Part shown: positions 48,881 through 61,075 of the stretch, piece after piece
How positions within the stretch are numbered: the stretch's first letter is position 1
Layout: each line of letters opens with the position of its first letter
Assembly (NCBI GenBank): GCA_943737045.1
Contig: CALSFV010000209.1
Location: forward strand, 1,635,501 to 1,699,500
Length of the DNA: 64,000 nucleotides
Origin: Parapristionchus giblindavisi
Taxonomy: Eukaryota > Nematoda > Chromadorea > Rhabditida > Diplogasteridae
Direction: 5' to 3'
Program-made: the position numbers and the translations under genes
Notes under the pieces: model-generated
Told to the model about the DNA's origin: nothing
The model's database searches: none
What the model saw: only the letters and a program-made list of their open reading frames with translations

Positions 48881-51540
48881 AAACCGGGCACGGAACGATT
48901 AAATCATGAAAAAGCGCGAAGCGGCGATCAATCGGGTGTGAGTGAGTGAAGGGGCTGAGAAGAGATAGGGAGAGGAGGAGGAGGATGAAAGGAATAGAGA
49001 GGCAGAGCGATGGTTAGAGAGAGTGCGAAAGGGAGTGAGGGGTGGAAGACATATGGAAAGAAAAGCAGAAGGAGCTAAAGAAGAAGAAGAGGACATGAAG
49101 AAGAAAGACTAGAGTGTGTGCGGTAAAGAAAGAGATAGAGACTCGCAAGTTGTAATTCACCCCTATGATTCTCTCGCACTCTCTCGTTTCTCTCACTCTC
49201 TCGCACTTTCTCATCATCTCTATCAATTCTATCAATTGGAATGATAATGGCTAAGTCGGGCATGGGAAAGTTCATCCACTGATAACAGCCAGATTAAGAT
49301 AATACAGGTGTCGTACTGTACGCAAACTAGGTGGTGTGGTGTTACCGTAACCCGGATGGTGAGACGACGTTTGCTGATTGACGGTCTTACCTCCGGTCGA
49401 GAAGCGCGTTCCGGACGGCGATCATCATGGTTGTGTGGTACGATGTTGATTGTTCAGTTCTCATTTAGGGATAACGAGGGGAGGAGCGGGCACGCGTAGA
49501 GACAATGGGAAAGGAGAGAGTGCAGAGAAGCACAGGGACAAGAGACAAGACAAAGTGAAGAGAGACACAGAGGAATGGGAGAGTGTCACTTCAATAAAAC
49601 GAAACATGGGAGAGTGAGAGTGAGAGTTGAGATGAGAAAGGGGACACGCAAAAGACAGCACCGCTCCCTTTCAAGTTGCCGACGACCGAGGCGCGCGCGG
49701 GGGATTTGAATCGGACGCAGCACAGCCGCGACGCGGACGCCGGCGGCTAGAGCTTGCGTAATGATGGGTGGTGCGAGTGAGAAATTAGATGCTCGTAAAT
49801 CTTGAGGGTGACTGGACAATGAAGAATATCCCTGGCATCTATCTTTCTCGCTCTCCATCTCTCTTTACGCGCAGTATATTGCGAAAGCGAGAGAAACCTC
49901 GTGTGTGAGATATGTGCAGCTATAGGTCGAGTTCAACAATTTCATCAACAACAATCATACTATTGTTTCTTAGCGTAAATTCACAGAAAAAATGAAATTC
50001 ATAAATAATAATTCTACTTAGTGGTTTTTCGTTTGTTGGCAAAGAAACGCTGTGGGGAAATGCATACGTGGGCAAGCTTTGCCGATGGAAATTTCATGAT
50101 CGAGTGAATTTTGGCTAACTCGTTTTTATTTTTGACCAAAATCGGGTGGGTTCTTGCTGCTAGCGACACTGCCGCCCACGTATGGGAAGGGGTATATGAT
50201 AAGAAAATATCGGAGGATAACTCATTTCGATTTCAATCAGGTTGAATGTACCCGAATTGCTCTCACAACTGAACAGGAGTCGAATAGTTTTTTTGTGGTT
50301 GTCAGACCAGTCGAGCAGTACCAATGTCGTGAAATGGAGCACTTAAAATAGATCGGTTATTATCCACTCTTCGGATCTATCAGAAATAGAGTCAGAAGAT
50401 ACCGAGTAACCCTTCCAAATCGTTCGAGTGGTCGGTGCAAACTATAAGGGTCGCACCGACGGTAAACAATTTCCTTGGTGAAGACACCCGTCTTTCGGTA
50501 GTTTTTATTGAAAGTGGTCATGATCATGATCACATCTTTAATCTATATCATCTATGATAAGTACAAAGCAATAATAGATTTGTCCCTTTTCACTTTCACC
50601 AAACAATAGGCAAAAAGTTGTCTGTCTGTCTATCAAGAAATTCTCTTTTGAAAGTCAAATCGTCAAATTATAAATGGGAGTTATTGTGGTCGTTGTGACC
50701 ATTGGAGCAGTGCGAATACCGTGTAACGATGCAATTAAACGCCTGTGCGCACTTAGGATTGCTCATAAAGCGAGCACTGGTCCGCTGTAGAGCGGTAGGA
50801 TCCGGACAAGACAAGAAGTAAGGGGAAGCGGGGAAGATGAAAGGACTCTCTGCGTCTCTCTCCGAATGCGCCATCAAAGACGATCGTTACTCACAAACAT
50901 CTAATTGGATGGTTTTCCATTCACTGAAATGCATGTTAGGATGGGAAGATACACTACCGGCGAGTTCAAAGAGATTCGAATCATGATGATAAGAATGCTT
51001 GAGCGGAGGTGGTGAGACCTCTTTTTGTCACAGCAACCACGAACTGGTCGTGAGGAGACATAGAGCAAATCAAGGCTAGGTTTGGAATGAATTGCGTTCG
51101 CATCGCTCACACAATATTATGAGAATACGTTACAGAAAAGTGAACCGAAAACGTCAAAATAGAGAGTAAATGAAGGCTTACAAAGAAACTACCTTAACCA
51201 ACTAAGAACATAAATATTTCGCAATAAAATTCAGTGTGGGACTGTTCTGGGGGTCAATTTCACAAAATAAATGGAAATAGTGACATTATAAACAACGGCA
51301 GCACTTTAAAAAAACATTAAAATATGAAAAGATGTCGAAACAGGAATGAAACAGATTTCAATCAATGGGGTAAATTCGAATACAGTATACCATTTAAATT
51401 GTGATGTGCATGATAATGATTTTGCGGGAATGGTTTTCATACAGAGTTAGTGTAAACTTTTTTTGGGTGACTTTTTCTTTTTCCGATGTTGTATGTTGCT
51501 GTTTATATGCGTGATTATCGATTGATTACGTTATGTTTCA
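48881..51540. other. Purine-rich intergenic region
   Basis: GA-rich sequence dominates about 48940-49140 and 49500-49640, with a GC-rich patch near 49675-49760. Between 50680 and 51110 short minus-strand frames are seen (e.g. ALQRTSARFMSNPKCAQAFN at about 50790-50730) that could be exons of an unknown gene, but splice signals do not link them. Otherwise nothing is recognised. Confidence 0.4.
49391..49466 (-). other. Possible 5' exon of Axin
   Basis: Minus strand: a frame with Met (MRTEQSTSYHTTMMIAVRNA) ends LLDR at a good donor GTAAGA, in phase 2. The Axin exon at 48675 accepts phase 2 (AG plus A, then ATG), so the two could join. The peptide shows no known Axin motif, so this is weak. Confidence 0.3.
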
Positions 51541-52302
51541 GGTGTGATGACGATTAGACGAATCTGATGGCGCCCAGACGTGCTCGTACAACCCGCACCT
51601 GCCTTTGTGAGTTTTTTATTGTTTGTTGAGGTTCTTTTGATATTCATAGTTTTATACAAGTTTTCACACTAGTTGAAGGGAGAATCGTTTCATAAGTACT
51701 TCACAGTGAGAGCAACCTTTCATTCATTTTCTTGATATTACCTCGAGAAAGCGATTTTCGGCGTTTTATGAAATATGCGTGATACATCTCGAATCTTTTA
51801 TACAAATCTCCCATTTCCATTTTTAATTACTCATAGATCTAATCAAGCATTTCATTCTACTTGTCCTTTCATTACTCCTTCGGTTGCACCAAGCATTTTC
51901 ACCCTTTCATTTTGTTCTTTTCAGCGATCGTCGGACTCGACTATCTACTCTTCCAACTCGGGCAGTAGCCATCACTACTCTACGCAACGACGACTCCTCA
52001 CATGGTTCGTTGATACAATAACTTAGATGATTATTGATTGCCAATGTTTTGTTCGAAATTTTGTAAAAGGCGGGGAAACTTCTTTCTCCTCTTTCTTTCC
52101 TCTTGAACAAAATAACAAATCCTCTTTCTTTCTTTTTATTTCGTGTAATTGTTTGAGTATCACGTCAACCGTCGTTCAATTTTGATTGGTAGTGTGTAAG
52201 TACATACCGCTAACTAACTTGTTTCTTCTCTAAACTTTCGTGTGTTCAGGTGTGCGGCGTCTTCCGTCATCATTTGGGTGTTCACCACGTGAACGACCGT
52301 CA
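51541..52302 (+). other. Exon-like blocks of an unknown or decayed gene
   Basis: After TTTCAG at 51540, ATG at 51566 starts MAPRRARTTRTCL and ends at GTGAGT. A second block (51926-52003) after TTTTCAG reads RSSDSTIYSSNSGSSHHYST in one frame, but the frame set by the first block hits TAG. The second block and its upstream intron resemble 63620-63860, where the frame is open. This looks like a decayed relative of the gene at the right edge. Confidence 0.4.
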
Positions 52303-52304
52303 CG

Positions 52305-52437
52305 GACGCCCCTCGCGTCTTCTCCGATCTACCGGCACTGACGTCCCTCGCGCCTTCTCCGATCTACCGGCACTGACGTCCCTCGCGCCTTCTCCGATCT
52401 ACCGGTACTGACGCCCCTCGCGCCTTCTCCGATCTGG
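52305..52437 (+). repeat. 35-bp minisatellite, 3.8 units
   Basis: Units at 52305-52339, 52340-52374, 52375-52409 and a partial at 52410-52437, built on GACGTCCCTCGCGCCTTC plus TCCGATCTACCGG. Differences are single bases. 35 is not a multiple of three, so repeats shift frame and are unlikely to be coding. Confidence 0.92.
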
Positions 52438-52565
52438 CTGCTCAATGAAGGTTTGTTGATGCAATGGCAATGGATGCAAGACGTTAGAGCACACCTATGA
52501 TTATCGATTTTGCAAATCTGATGTAGACATATTCTATGAAATTTTGCCTGTTGGGGTTGCAATCA

Positions 52566-52683
52566 TAAGTCGAATAGTTATGTTATCGGTTTTCAAAAAT
52601 GCGGTCAGGATTTCCTATTTTTTGCAAATTTGGTTCAAAATGCGGTCAGGCTTGGTACTTTGTAATATACTTTTCGACCTATG
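52566..52683. repeat. Fourth copy of the GTCGAATAG repeat
   Basis: Starts CATAAGTCGAATAGTTA and ends CTTTTCGACCTATGG, with GCGGTCAGG words inside; shortest and cleanest copy. Confidence 0.6.
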
Positions 52684-53286
52684 GTTGTAATACTCATTTG
52701 CTTTCTAATCATCTATTGTTTCAGATGCGCTCGCCTTCTCCGCCGATTCTGCTCGCTCTTCGTGCACCCGCAAAGTGGACCTGTGTGGACAAGCGTGCGT
52801 CTTTCACCACCGGACACTCCTTCCGTTGATGACTACTGTAGCTGGCATTTGATGCGAACGGATTGGGTGAGTGTTTAATTTTTCCTTTGTGGAATTGTGA
52901 TGCCTATACTTGTACAACTATTAATATCATTAATTTAATTATCGATGTTAAGATGCTCCGAGTCTCGCCGGCCGCGCAAGGACAACTACTGCTTCTTCTC
53001 GAGCCGTTCGACGTCGTCTGCGCTCCATCGTCCGCTGAGAAGAAGCTTTCATGTTTTTTGTGCATAAAGTCTATGGGGGTGTTGTTGTTCGCTACGGTTT
53101 CTGGGGAATTTCGCGGTGAGGATTTTTCTCGCCGCGGAATCTAGAGAGCGAAGGTTGTTTTAACTGTGTCCATCCCCGCGTAGTTTAATGGGCGGAGCCG
53201 GAATCACTACAAGTAAGCAAATGAGAAAAATTTTTCGGAACACGGAAGTGGGTATATGTAGATCGTTTGATATGAACATCAATAGG

Positions 53287-53369
53287 GACCCATGGCCTAG
53301 TGGATAAGGGGTCGGACACTCAATCCGATCGGTTGCTTGGCTTGAAAGCTCGATTCCCAGAGGAGGGCA
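53287..53369 (+). ncRNA. tRNA-like sequence, probably SINE-related
   Basis: TGGCCTAGTGGATAAGG is a good pol III A box and GCTCGATTCCC a near-consensus B box. The 3' side does not pair with the 5' end as an acceptor stem and the anticodon loop lacks U33, so it is not a working tRNA. Such sequences often head tRNA-derived SINEs. Confidence 0.5.
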
Positions 53370-54279
53370 AATACATCCAAAGATAAATTGCTTTTGCTGT
53401 TTTTCCACCTCTTTCTGATATCCTTAATACGTGGTTTGAGGTAAGTTCCATTATGTAATCGCGAACTGACGTTTTTGACAACATATTCAAAGTGTGACTA
53501 ATTCAACCAAAATCGATATGCGGAACAGATCAAACTACATAGAATGTAAATACGTTTGACATCCCTATTACTGTACGGGGTGAGAGTGATTTGTAGGTGA
53601 GTGCATCTTGGAAATATCGATCGGTCTTGGTCTAGGTAGATCGCTTTAGAGGGACTGGACGTGGTGGTACAATGGCGTTAATGAGTACGGTAGACGATGT
53701 GTTTGGACCAGACGCACAGCGTTTCGAGAGCAGAGAAAGGTAGAGCGAGATAGAGAGAGAGAGCACGGAAAATTGAGAGAGCACAGACGATGAGAGTACA
53801 CCATGATCCAGTCATACCGTAATATTTCTGGCATCTTGTCATATTTTCAAACGCGCTCTCTCCCTGTGCTAGAGAAACGCTGTGCAGACAGTTCCACAAT
53901 TTCAAAGCTGATGGAAATTCGAAGGACCTTTCTTGTCTGGTTTATCGAACCTCGGCAAAGTACTGTAAACTACTTTAGCTATTGCAAATTGAAATCCAAA
54001 CAGAATTTAAAGGGAGCGTAACCTCTCTCAATGGTCTCTTCGACGCGCAATGCTCTCTCGTTGTTAGAGAACAGAGAAATAGTGTGAACAATGAAGATAC
54101 CATTGAGAGAGGTAACGCTCCCTTTAAATGTTCAAAAAATCTCTAAAAAAACAGACAAAAATACCGAACAAAAAACCCCAGCCCTTTTGTGCTATCGTAT
54201 TAGCATTCCTATACGAAGCTTACAATCAATATTGCAATGTAAACCAAATCAAGGGCTTTTCAATTATTTTATCGATTTT

Positions 54280-54376
54280 TCTTTCTTTTTTTTCTTTTTA
54301 TTTTTCTTTTTCTTATCTTTTCTTTTTCTTTTTTTTTCTTTTTTCTTTTCTTTTTTCTTTTTTTTTCTTTTTTTTG
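54280..54376 (+). repeat. T-rich (TTTTC)n tract
   Basis: Almost only T with scattered C, about 100 bp; poly-Phe frames over it are artefacts. Confidence 0.9.
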
Positions 54377-54805
54377 AGTTAGTGAGGGTGGGGGACGGTA
54401 GTTAGTAGAGCTTGTTAGTAATCAGTCAATTCGTAGGTGGTCAGTCAGTCAGTTGATCGTTAGTAGATAGTCAGTAATCAGAAGATCGAGATAGTTAGTA
54501 GTCCGAGGCCGTCAAGTATATTCAGTTCGAGTCAGTGTGTCAGTTGGTCGGTTAGTCAGAATCAGAAACTCGGTCAGTCAATTAGTCCTCCTGAAAAGAT
54601 TAAAGATCAAAGATCATAGAGCAATAATGGAGGAGAAACTATTGATTTTTGCATTTAGTATGATAAATTTAGTTCCGTGCATCAAATCAAGTCACACCCC
54701 AAACTAATTTAACTTTCCTCATGGGCAATACTCACTCGTAGACGAAGAAAGCGAGAGATCATGGCCAGAGCGTAGAGTATAAAATTAGCTTGGGGAAGCA
54801 CTTTA

Positions 54806-55457
54806 GGGGGGCGATCGATTTCACAACGATCGATTTCACAACGGATCATAAATCGGTTGGAGGGTGGCGCATAGCAACCAAAGTTGCATCGTTGTTATTA
54901 GTGGGAGTATACGGTATTGTGCTACCGTAACCGTCAGGAATCGCGAACTGACTTTTTTCAGTTGACCCATGACCCGGGGTTCATGGTTGAAAATGGCCGA
55001 AGTCGAAAAATTCATGATGGCCCGCGATCAAATACTAGTTGCCATTATATCAATAGTGAGCCAACTTTTCTCTTTATGGATACCGTAACCCGAACTACCG
55101 TAATCTAGCTACCGTACCCTACAATATTATAGCGAAATTCACGGGAAATCCCTGTTTGATTACGGTAGTACGGGTTACGGTATCCAGAAAGATAAAAGTT
55201 GGCTCGTTATTGATATACTGGCAACTTGTATTTGGTATCGGAGTATCATGAATTTTTCGACTTCGGCCATTTTCCACCATGAACCCCGGGTCATGGGTCA
55301 ACTGAAAAAAGTCAGTTCGCGATTCCTGACGGTTACTGTAGCACAATACCGTATACTCCCACTAATAACAACGATGCAACTTTGGTTGCTATACGCCACC
55401 CCCCAAACGATTTATGATCCGTTGTGAAATCGATCGTTGTGAAATCGATCGCCCCCC
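54806..55457. mobile_element. 652-bp hairpin hAT-like MITE with perfect 8-bp duplication
   Basis: Ends GGGGGGCGATCGATTTCACA and the exact inverse; arms of about 310 bp are near-perfect reverse complements, so the same short frame (starting CYRNRQESRTDFFQLTHDPG) appears on both strands. Flanked by GCACTTTA at 54798-54805 and 55458-55465. The target is itself a small ACTCTCTCG-family palindrome. Relatives at 61283-61899 and 61960-62210. Confidence 0.9.
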
Positions 55458-55601
55458 GCACTTTAAAGGCTATCCCCAAGATATTTATGAACTCTACGCT
55501 CTGGACCAACACTAATCAGAGAGAGAGAGAGAAATAGAATAACTAGCGAGGAGAGTTAATTTACGCTGGGGATGCGTGCTACTTTAAAGGAAATAACTCA
55601 C

Positions 55602-56118
55602 GTAAGACCCGAGATCGTCCTCCTCTAACATCGGCTTTTCAACGGTCATATTGTTGCCTTGTTCATGGTCATCATCAGTTTCACAACTTTTCTTGTCAGT
55701 ATTAGAAGTCTGCAATAAGAATGAATTATACATATTGTACGTATAAAATGAACTTATGAAACTGCCTTACTACTAGCTGCTAAACGCAGGAATATTCTAT
55801 TGATCAACCTTGTCACATCCCTTCCCTCCCACGTTCTCTCTCTCTCTGGTCTACGTACTATCTCGCTTGGACTCTCTCTCAAAACGAAATTCACTTTTCT
55901 CTCGCCTAGTTTTTTCGTGACTTTTGCAGACCACATTAATTAAAATAGAAATGCAAATGTACTCATAAAATAAGATTTTGGTAAATCAAAATTGTTAGCT
56001 AGTATTCGTGATAACTTACCAATTGAGTGATGGACTCCCAGTTCATATATATGACGAGTGCAGTCAGAATGGGGACCGAAACAAGTACAATCTTGTTTGA
56101 GAAGATTGAGACGACCAT
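55602..56118 (-). CDS. Small single-helix protein, partial
   Basis: Two in-phase exons: 56118-56020 (MVVSIFSNKIVLVSVPILTA, a hydrophobic signal anchor ending before WESITQL) and 55709-55602 (TSNTDKKSCETDDDHEQGNN, an acidic hydrophilic stretch ending DDLGSY at a GTGAGT donor). The next exon should be below 55600 but I cannot find it. The family is not recognised; likely a type II or secreted small protein. Confidence 0.5.
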
Positions 56119-57684
56119 GCTGTTGTGAGTTTTATCGTGAAATGAACGACGAATGAATGCATGATCATGTACTCTGTTGTACTAACCCAATCAATAATAA
56201 TTCTGCTGAAATGAGGTGCTCATGAGCGGTGAGTGAAAAATAGAGATAGAGAGACTGAACAACTAAGAGGGAGAAGGAGAGGTAGAGATATTGGGAGAGG
56301 TAGAGGTACCTAGATGGAGAGGGAGAGACAGACGATTCAACAAATAATGTCTCTCCAGCCACACTGTCATTCTCGTAGTTGCCTGTCGTTGACTGACAGC
56401 GTAGTCCCTCTAAAGTCAAGGAGTAAACTAGCAAACCTACCGTAACCCAGTGACCATAGTGCAGGTGTGAATCTAGAAGGAGAGGGAGAGGTAGAGGGAA
56501 AGGGAGCATAGGTTTGTACTTTGGTTCTTTTGTGTTTTGGTCATGGATCTCGGATGATTCCTTCATCTGACCCTTCCACTATTAGTGTTATTATATCTGG
56601 TGTGCAAATTATATCGATATCATGTAATAGTCAAGGACATCGATGGAATAATCAAAATGCCGTATCCATGAAGCAAACCGTTTGCCGGCAAACGTGAAGT
56701 CACAACGGTTTTGCCAAAACGCTTGTGACGTCACGTTTGAGGCAAACGTTTTGGGATCATTCATCTTCTAGGAAAGGATCCTTTTATGTTGTTGATGTTT
56801 ATTCTCTGAGAGAAAAGCGCAGACCAATGAGAGATGAACCGCTTACAACCGAGACAAACGCAAAGAATGAGGAAATAATGATATTAATATTTTTTAACAG
56901 CTGGCCGTGCATTCCAACGATTAGGAGATATTACAAGAAGTTGGAGATAAGGATAAGGTGTGAAGCCGATATTTTCCCATTTGTTCTGTCAAGCAGAGTT
57001 GATTGTGACATAAAGCAACTAAATAGATGAAAATGATATGAACTATCTTAAAGTTGACAGAGAGTAGAGAAATATTGTGCGAAATGAAGGGACCGGTGCC
57101 AAAAAGTTAAAATATATTAAGAAATAAAGTAAATCCTGTTTTTTTCTATTTCCTTTGTTATTGACTTTATAATTATAAAGTCAATCTATAGAGTCAATAT
57201 TGCTATTTGCAATCCGCATGAGATCGAGACTATGATTGATAATCGTTTCCTCCATAATTGGCCATATTGAATTTATTGAACTTGAATCAATCGATAGTAA
57301 ATATACAATTATTATTATTTCTCATTTGGAAATTTGAAAACTTACAATTTGATACCAATCTTTTATCATGTTCTTATCATTTTTGATTTTATGAAAAAAA
57401 TTGACAATGTGTTTTGTGCCAGACGCTTTTCACATCCATACTAAAGAAGTTGCAATGAAAAGTTATTTTTGAATTCACTCTGTATGTGCTGCAATGCGAA
57501 TTTTGCAATGTCATATTTCACAGACAAACACACGATTTGAGGAACTTTTTAAAATTTATTTATCGTATTATACAAGGGTGCTTCATCAAGTATTTCGAAA
57601 ATGTTCGAATGCGAATAGATTGTGTGGAATAATAAAATATCAAGAAAAGTTTTACTTGACCGGATCTTACATCAATGCAGTCAA
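56119..57684. other. Intergenic region with a small palindrome
   Basis: Purine-rich to 56500; near 56675-56755 an inverted repeat (GCAAACCGTTTGCCGGCAAA and ACGTTTGAGGCAAACGTTTTG) looks like a MITE. No convincing exon to 57684. Confidence 0.45.
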
Positions 57685-59274
57685 TCAATCACGAATACGC
57701 ACATTTATTTGTCTTTTCTTCTTTCCAAAACCTCCATTACCAGAACTAAATCCTCCGGGGTTTGAACCGAAACCTCCATTGTCGGAACCGAATCCTCCGG
57801 GGTTTGAACCGAAACCTCCATTGTCGGAACCGAATCCTCCGGGGTTTGAACCGAAACCTCCATTGTCGGAACCAAATCCTCCGGGGTTTGATCCAAAGCC
57901 TCCATTGTCGGAACCAAATCCTCCGGGGTTTGAACCGAATCCTCCATTGTCGGAACCAAATCCTCCGGGGTTTGAACCGAATCCTCCATTGTCGGAACCG
58001 AATCCTCCGGGGTTTGAACCGAATCCTCCATTCTCGGAACCAAATCCTCCGGGGTTTGATCCAAAGCCTCCATTGTCGGAACCAAATCCTCCGGGGTTTG
58101 AACCGAATCCTCCATTGTCGGAACCAAATCCTCCGTTGTTTGATCCGAAGCCTCCATTATTGTTTCCAAATCCACTAGTCGTAGCAGTATTATCGTCTAA
58201 ATTTATTCCAAACGCAATGACTGCCATGTTCTTCTGTCCGTTTGATACAGAATTGAGAAGAGTTCGAATCTTTAATGGATTAATGTATAAAGGCATATCA
58301 TATACATATGAGCAAGGTTAGAATAGGAAGGTTGACAAAAATCAAATGACAAATTTGCACTCTCACTTTTGCACGCTCTCTCATTTGTTTCCATTTTGTC
58401 TCTGCCAGACGAGAGAGTGCGAGAGGTGAAAAAGTAAGTTAGCAAATTTGACATTTTGATTTTTGGTAGCTTCCTTATTCTAACCTTTGTATTACCTGTG
58501 TTTCAATTTGAGTTCCCGTCAATGAATTACTATTAGCAATTCCATAGATTTTATTGATTAGAGCAGGAAGCGCTTGAGCATCTTTAGTAGCTGTGTCTAA
58601 TACTCCCTTCAATAGATTGGCACGAGATGTTATCAGATCATTGATAACAGACTGAAATTAAATTCAATTATCTTCACAAGAACAGTAATAATAATAATTA
58701 ATAATTCATCTATGGCGTGACTGCAGTTGAAATAATTGCGATTTGACAGTGGTTGCAATGGTTGAGGTAGGTCAAAGATATTAAGATGACTTTCTAATAG
58801 TTGTTTTAATGTGGGAATACGCGAAATCTACGAATATCTTCGCCTGAATTATCCAGATATGGACCAAAATAATGAAACGTTATCAGGATAACCTAATATC
58901 ATTAGCAACAATTGAATGGACACCCAAGCTAATTTTACTTTCAGCATGGACAATACTCTCTCAAACGAAGAAAACGAGAGAGTGTGGCCAGAGCGGAGAG
59001 TTTCAAATTAGCTTGGGGTCTCCCTTTAATAACAATAAATGTATAATGAATGATATACCTCGACTCCATTGGCCTTGGCCCATGTTTTCATCTGAGCTTC
59101 CATCTGTGCTCGAGTTAGTGAATTATCGCTTACAATCTTATTGTAAGCATCAATTGAGGTCGATGATAATGATGATAGTGATGGAAGATTTTGAGGATAA
59201 AAAGCATAACAAAGATGAGGAAGAAGGAAGTAGAGAGGAAGTATCAATATCGACTTCATATTTACTGAATCCAT
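57685..59274 (-). CDS. SXP/RAL-2 (DUF148) family secreted protein with Gly-rich tail
   Basis: Three in-phase exons: 59274-59059, 58651-58496, 58269-57685, 318 aa. MDSVNMKSILILPLYFLLPH is a signal peptide. The domain shows AYNKIVSDNSLTRAQMEAQM and TWAKANGVE, then SVINDLITSRANLLKGVLDT and SLTGTQIETQ, the helix pattern of the nematode SXP/RAL-2 cation-binding-like family, usually secreted and often immunogenic in parasites. After AVIAFGINLDD the C-terminal 140 residues are a 14-residue repeat (GGFGSDNGGFGSNP; 42 bp per unit, about ten units) ending KKKRQINVRIRD. That tail is unusual for the family, whose members are mostly short. Introns carry two ACTCTCTCG-family MITEs. Confidence 0.82.
57745..58160 (-). 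repeat. 42-bp coding tandem repeat
   Basis: About ten units of CCTCCGGGGTTTGAACC plus CCTCCATTGTCGGAACC types on the plus strand. The period is a multiple of three, which preserves the GFGS frame; N/D and P/N variants are scattered between units. Confidence 0.93.
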
Positions 59275-59603
59275 TCTTTCATCCCTTCTATTTCATTCAC
59301 TTCTAGTGTATATTCAGCCGGATGAATCATATTCTCGCTTTTTCATAAATGCCAACCACCGCCTTTTGCAATTGTAAATGATTATGAAACGATAATATGA
59401 ATATCGCAATATGACAGTTGAACGGATTAATTTCGTGCTTTTTTTATTATTTCGTTTTAAATTCGGACGTCAACTTGAATGGAAATGATAATCTCGATGA
59501 TAAACGCATGTACAAAACTCGACCTGTGCAATATTTATGATATTGTTTACATTCTGAAATATTTACAACGAAAACGATATATTATGAACTGAATACGGTA
59601 GTA

Positions 59604-60644
59604 TCAAGTCAGTTTGCGCGGTGCTAAAACAGTAAAAGCTATTGAAGATTCCTTCTTCACTATCTGAAATATATACAATGAATCCTGCCAATCCTGCAAT
59701 TTCAACGCACCATCTCTCGCTTGAAGATCCTCATAAAAAATTGATAAATTAATTTCCGATAATTTGGAGTAATTGATAGTAGTGCAACATTGTGAACCAT
59801 TGAGTGCAGGAGCACACAATAATACGAAGCAAGACATATCTCTGAGTAATTTTGATTGACATATACAACAACAGAAATTTCACACAAACCGAATGGGACA
59901 GTTGCAGTAGCGATGCCGAAAGCCATGATCCACGATGGAATAAGAAGGAAAAGAATTGGAAGGCTAACTGGAAATAAAATGAAGCATGTTGATTAAGCAT
60001 TCTATCGATCAATCCCCTTTCCCTCCCTTCCCTCCTCGCACTCTCGCTGATCTACGTGCTATCTCGCTTGGTTTCAGTCTCTGAACATAGAAACGCATTG
60101 TGGCTGTGGCTGGCTACTCTCGTACCAAATAAGCAAGTGTATTTTATACGGTCAACATGCGGTGTTACATTTGCGAGAGGGATACGTGTCCGTTAACTTC
60201 AATTTCGGAGAGAGCTGGGTCTCGAGTGGAAAACCCTGACTAACAATTGGAATATGGTAAGACGTTACCGTCACCGTCGATCAATAATGGGTGACTACCG
60301 TAACTTTTCACAGTAAGTTTATGACCGGGCAGAGTTTTCCACTCGAGACCCAACACACTCCCAAAATTTAAGTTGACGGACACGTATCTGTCTCGCAAAT
60401 GTAACACCACAATACAGGAGTACTCTGGTATTTCCAAACTAGTAGTTTACTTACGTTACGTCACAGACTAACAGTTTACTGGTAATTTACTACAAGTGAA
60501 AGAACATTTGACGAAATGCATTACCGTATTATACACCACTTCTAGTAAACTTACGTTTAGTGGGAATGATAAGTAAACTGCTAGTTTGAAAATACCAGAG
60601 ATACCTGCCTGCATGAGTAGTACGATGAGAGCTTGAGTCTTCAT
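59604..60644 (-). CDS. Small predicted secreted or membrane protein, 117 aa
   Basis: Three exons in phase: 60644-60605 (MKTQALIVLLMQAG), 59967-59890 (SLPILFLLIPSWIMAFGIAT) and 59839-59604 (MSCFVLLCAPALNGSQCCTT, ending LAPRKLT stop). The N-terminus is strongly hydrophobic, possibly a signal peptide plus a helix; two adjacent Cys follow. No family is recognised. A CTCTGGTATTT-family MITE (60423-60600) ends a few bases from the first donor site. The acceptor for exon 3 uses the second AG of CAGAG to keep phase. Confidence 0.5.
60423..60600. mobile_element. 178-bp MITE (CTCTGGTATTT family)
   Basis: Same ends and TAGTTTACT words as 32230-32436 but about 30 bp shorter in the middle. It lies in the first intron of the small gene. 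Confidence 0.75.
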
Positions 60645-61075
60645 TCTGGCAGATCGAAGAGATAGTGAAGTCTTAAAGAGATGTATACTTTTATACCTTT
60701 GAAATCATGTTAGTTCGGTCTATGTAATATCGGGAATGTAATCTAGATACTGATAAAATGTCTGGTCCATATTTTGTACATCGAATCAAGTAATCTGTGT
60801 AATATAAAATGGACTAGGCGAAGGACAGAAGAGCATTTTAAAACCCGAATTTGTTTTGGTTTGTTTTGGAACAACCGAGTCCAGCGATACTATAAATTTG
60901 TGGTAAATAGTGAGAACCACCAATTGATATGATATTGAGCGTGCAAAAGGCGAGCTGAAACCATTCTGAACGTTTTGTGCCTTTTTGTGCCAACTGCGCG
61001 GGGAAGGACACATTTAAAATATCCTTCCCTTCTTGCAGAAACTGCGTGATACATTCTTAGCAATGAAAAACGTAC

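Noticed and set aside
53287..53369. Functional tRNA gene
   Set aside because: Pol III boxes are present but the acceptor stem does not pair and U33 is missing.
54917..55346. Mirrored 63- and 75-codon frames (CYRNRQESRTDFF)
   Set aside because: Both arms of a hairpin MITE give the same peptide; no start context or homologue, and diverged copies have stops.
57762..58178. Plus-strand frames NRNLHCRNRILRGL and PPLSEPNPPGFEP
   Set aside because: Shadows of the minus-strand Gly-rich SXP tail; the minus frame continues in phase from recognised SXP exons.
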